Shown piece by piece: positions 61,754 through 64,000 of a DNA stretch of 64,000 nt. Under the pieces are notes generated by a model. It searched no databases, was not told the origin of the DNA, and worked only from the letters and a program-made list of their open reading frames with translations. Positions within the stretch are counted from its first letter, which is position 1. Each line of letters starts with the position of its first letter. The DNA comes from Planktothricoides sp. SR001 (GTDB lineage Bacteria; Cyanobacteriota; Cyanobacteriia; Cyanobacteriales; Laspinemataceae): assembly GCF_001276715.1 (NCBI RefSeq), contig NZ_LIUQ01000025.1, positions 1 through 64,000 on the forward strand, written 5' to 3'. A program made the translations under genes and the position numbers.

Positions 61754-63025
61754 ATGAGCCGGAAAAAACTAAAACTTTTATTGATTATTGAACAATGTAA
61801 TCCCGAAAAATCATCAGTCCCTTTAGAGGGGTACAATTACTTTCATGAAATTAATCAGTTATTCGATGCCACTTTGGTCACTCACGAAAGAAATCAAAAA
61901 GCTCTGGAAAAACTGGGATATAAAAATATTGTTTATATGCTTGAAAGTGACTTGAATAAAAAATATCATCGCTTAGTTTCCCATGTAACAACGATTAGAG
62001 GTAAAAGAAATTGGCCTTTGTATAATGCTTTGCGTTATCCAATTTATGCCGAATTTAATCAAAAAGTCTATCAACAGTTTAAACAGCAAATTCTGCAAGG
62101 GGAATATGATATCGTTCACGCTTTGACCCCGATGATGCCGAGATACCCCGTCAAAGCGGTTAAACTTTGTCAAAAAACCCCGTTTATCATTGGCCCGGTT
62201 AATGGGGGAGTCCCTTTTCCTGCTGGGTTTGAAGAAATTGCTAAACAGGAATTTGCTCAGTTTAATTTTTTAAGGACTTTGGGTCGCTATTTAATCCCCG
62301 GTTATGTAGAAACTTACAAAAAAGCCGATCGCGTTTTGGCTGGTTCAACCTATACCTTAAACAATTTAAAAGAAATGTTTTCTCTGTCCGATGACCGGAT
62401 TAGTCTATTTTATGAAAATGGCATTACAAGCAATTTTTTAGAAACCGAAAAATCCTTGACTCCCAAAGAAAAAGTCCACCTGCTATTTGTCGGCAGACTG
62501 GTGCCTTACAAGGGAGCAGATATGGTCATGGAAGCCTTGGGACGTTTAGAACCATCTCTGCAAAATAAAATTATATTTACCATTGTGGGGGATGGCTCAG
62601 AAAAAAGGTTCTTAGAACAAAAATCCCAAGAACTTGGTTTGACTCATTTGGTAAATTTTGCCGGATGGGTGACACAACAACAGACCCTCGAATACTATCA
62701 AAATTCTGATATTTTTTGCTTTCCCTCTATCCGAGAATTTGGCGGGGCTGTGGTACTCGAAGCAATGGCTTGTGGGTTGCCTTGTATTGTGGTGAATAAT
62801 GGGGGAATTGGAGAATATGTGACGGAAGAAACTGGGTTTAAAATTGAGCCAAAATCAAAAGATCATTTAATTTTAGAATTGGTTAATTGCATTAAAGTTT
62901 TAGTCGAAGATGATAGTCTGAGAAACGAGATGTCTTGGAAATCCAGAGAACGAGTGAGAGAATTTACCTGGCAAAATAAAGCGCAGGCGATCGCACAGAT
63001 TTATGAGGAGATTTTGAAAAAATAA
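61754..63025 (+). CDS. Glycosyltransferase family 4
   Basis: The 423-aa GT-B enzyme begins with MSRKKLKLLLIIEQCNPEKS. It has the GT4 C-terminal domain: LLFVGRLVPYKGADMVMEAL, FTIVGDGSEKRFL, NFAGWVTQQQTLEYY, DIFCFPSIREFGGAVVLEAM (the E-x7-E motif region) and ACGLPCIVVNNGG. It transfers a sugar from a nucleotide donor, likely an early repeat-unit step. Complete and full length. Confidence 0.9.
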   Translation: MSRKKLKLLLIIEQCNPEKSSVPLEGYNYFHEINQLFDATLVTHERNQKALEKLGYKNIVYMLESDLNKKYHRLVSHVTTIRGKRNWPLYNALRYPIYAEFNQKVYQQFKQQILQGEYDIVHALTPMMPRYPVKAVKLCQKTPFIIGPVNGGVPFPAGFEEIAKQEFAQFNFLRTLGRYLIPGYVETYKKADRVLAGSTYTLNNLKEMFSLSDDRISLFYENGITSNFLETEKSLTPKEKVHLLFVGRLVPYKGADMVMEALGRLEPSLQNKIIFTIVGDGSEKRFLEQKSQELGLTHLVNFAGWVTQQQTLEYYQNSDIFCFPSIREFGGAVVLEAMACGLPCIVVNNGGIGEYVTEETGFKIEPKSKDHLILELVNCIKVLVEDDSLRNEMSWKSRERVREFTWQNKAQAIAQIYEEILKK

Positions 63026-63133
63026 AACCTGACTGATTAACTGAATAATTATTCAAGTTAAAATTAAAACCGATTAAATAATAATTCCTGATTAATTGGA
63101 TTTAAACACTCAAAAAATAATTCAAGGAGAATG

Positions 63134-64000
63134 ATGAAAAACTGGATTGGATATTTGATACCAGAATTTCCTGGACAAACACATATTTTTTACTGGCGGG
63201 AACGGGAAGTGCTGGCTGAAATGGGGATTAAAACTGATTTGGTATCTACTCGGCGTCCCCCCAAGGGAATTGCGGCTCATGTTTGGGCAGAGGAAGCTCA
63301 AAAAAATACTTCTTATCTAGCACCACTTTCTTTTCAAGATATTGTTGTTGCCAGCATAGAAATCCTCAAAGCTCGACCCGTTGCTTGGTTCAATTGCCTG
63401 AAAAGCATCATGCAATCTCAGGACACATCTTGGAGTCAGAAACTTCGTCTGTTAGCTTTGGCTTTTATTGCCGGAAAACTTGTGTGGGTGGGTCGAAAAA
63501 ACGGCTGGGATCATATCCACGTTCATTCTTGTGCTGATGCTGCCAATATTGCGATGTTTGCCTCAATTCTTTCCCCTCTGACTTATAGTCTGACGCACCT
63601 CGGCCCGACCTTAGAAACCTATGGACCGAATCAAAAACAAAAATGGCAGCACGCATCATTTGCCATCATCGAATCGGAAATGCTGCTCAAACGCGCTACC
63701 GAGAAGTTGGGTGATTGTCTTCCCGATCAAATTGCGATTTCGCCAATGGGTGTAAATCTTGACGAAATCAAACGTCATAGTCCTTATAAGCCTTGGGATG
63801 GAACTGGTCCGTGCAAAATATTCTCTTGTGGACGGCTTAATCGTGTCAAGGGACATAACTATTTGATAGAAACAGTGGAACAACTCAGAAAACAAGGGTT
63901 TGATATTCGGTTGCAAATTGCTGGGGAAGACGAACAGGGTGGCAGTGGATATCATCAGGAACTGGAGAAAATAATCCGAGAAAAGTCTTTGTCTGAATCG
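63134..64000 (+). CDS. Glycosyltransferase family 4 (partial, runs off the window)
   Basis: The open frame runs for 289 codons from ATG 63134 to the right edge with no stop. It begins MKNWIGYLIPEFPGQTHIFY; then HIHVHSCADAANIAMFASIL, SLTHLGPTLETYG, KIFSCGRLNRVKGHNYLIET and LQIAGEDEQGG. This is the pattern of GT4 exopolysaccharide glycosyltransferases (EpsD/E-like). AAGGAG (63124-63129) fits the start at 63134 better than the ATG at 63131. It lies 108 bp after the previous GT4, in the same cluster. Confidence 0.85.
   Translation, partial: MKNWIGYLIPEFPGQTHIFYWREREVLAEMGIKTDLVSTRRPPKGIAAHVWAEEAQKNTSYLAPLSFQDIVVASIEILKARPVAWFNCLKSIMQSQDTSWSQKLRLLALAFIAGKLVWVGRKNGWDHIHVHSCADAANIAMFASILSPLTYSLTHLGPTLETYGPNQKQKWQHASFAIIESEMLLKRATEKLGDCLPDQIAISPMGVNLDEIKRHSPYKPWDGTGPCKIFSCGRLNRVKGHNYLIETVEQLRKQGFDIRLQIAGEDEQGGSGYHQELEKIIREKSLSES

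Overview
The window looks like chromosome of a filamentous (Oscillatoriales-type) cyanobacterium. The signs are dense GCGATCGC (HIP1) sites in and between genes, cyanobacterial families (DUF1823, a TPM/Psb32-type protein, an Aas-like acyl-ACP synthetase, a SpkB-like kinase, giant STAND/WD40 proteins, caspase-fold proteins), the ftsQ-ftsZ order, and many short interspersed and tandem repeats. Strand use is mixed and operons are short. No rRNA, tRNA or CRISPR array was seen. All family names come from reading the translations, not from database searches.

Layout. 0-1.3 kb: end of a CHAT-domain gene colliding with a truncated caspase-family gene, then a purine-rich tandem duplication. 1.5-3.9 kb: ftsZ and ftsQ (minus). 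4.3-15.6 kb: signalling NTPases, namely an AAA/STAND-like ATPase, a 1687-aa TPR-STAND-WD40 protein with 14 blades, a DUF1823 protein, a TPM/Psb32-like membrane protein and a second WD40 protein. The gap at 5.9-6.3 kb holds a strongly structured element that may be a stand-alone HEARO/omega RNA, interrupted by a palindromic repeat array.

15.6-23.8 kb is a first defence and toxin-antitoxin island: a Shedu-like (DUF4263) nuclease with a RelE-like protein, UPF0175 with a broken DUF3368 partner, a large single-chain (type IIG-like) restriction-modification protein, DUF2281, a BrnT remnant with a CopG/BrnA-like partner, Uma2, and a decayed duplicate of the RM-DUF2281 junction. 24-34 kb is mostly housekeeping: aas, a second Uma2, recQ, DUF427, a SpkB-like kinase and selO.

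34.5-44.1 kb is a second island and the best candidate for an undescribed system. A minus-strand operon (DUF262 protein, HEPN nuclease of the MAE_28990 type, and a fused DNA methyltransferase/Mrr-like nuclease) lies back to back with a plus-strand operon (HEPN-like protein, KGGVGR-motif ParA-like ATPase, second P-loop ATPase). They share an intergenic region of about 320 bp.

44.2-52.9 kb: an F420-dependent-type oxidoreductase, a LON-domain protein, a DUF2079 membrane protein, a small helical protein, a pseudo-caspase/EF-hand/WD40 protein preceded by a perfect 18-bp hairpin, and a broken UbiB-family gene enclosed by 27-bp inverted repeats. 53.0-64.0 kb: a surface polysaccharide cluster (flippase, polymerase-like protein, GT2 and GT4 glycosyltransferases, hexapeptide acyltransferase, sulfotransferase remnants) behind a near-consensus promoter. 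This cluster contains a direct duplication and a roughly 107-bp inverted repeat and appears to be rearranging.
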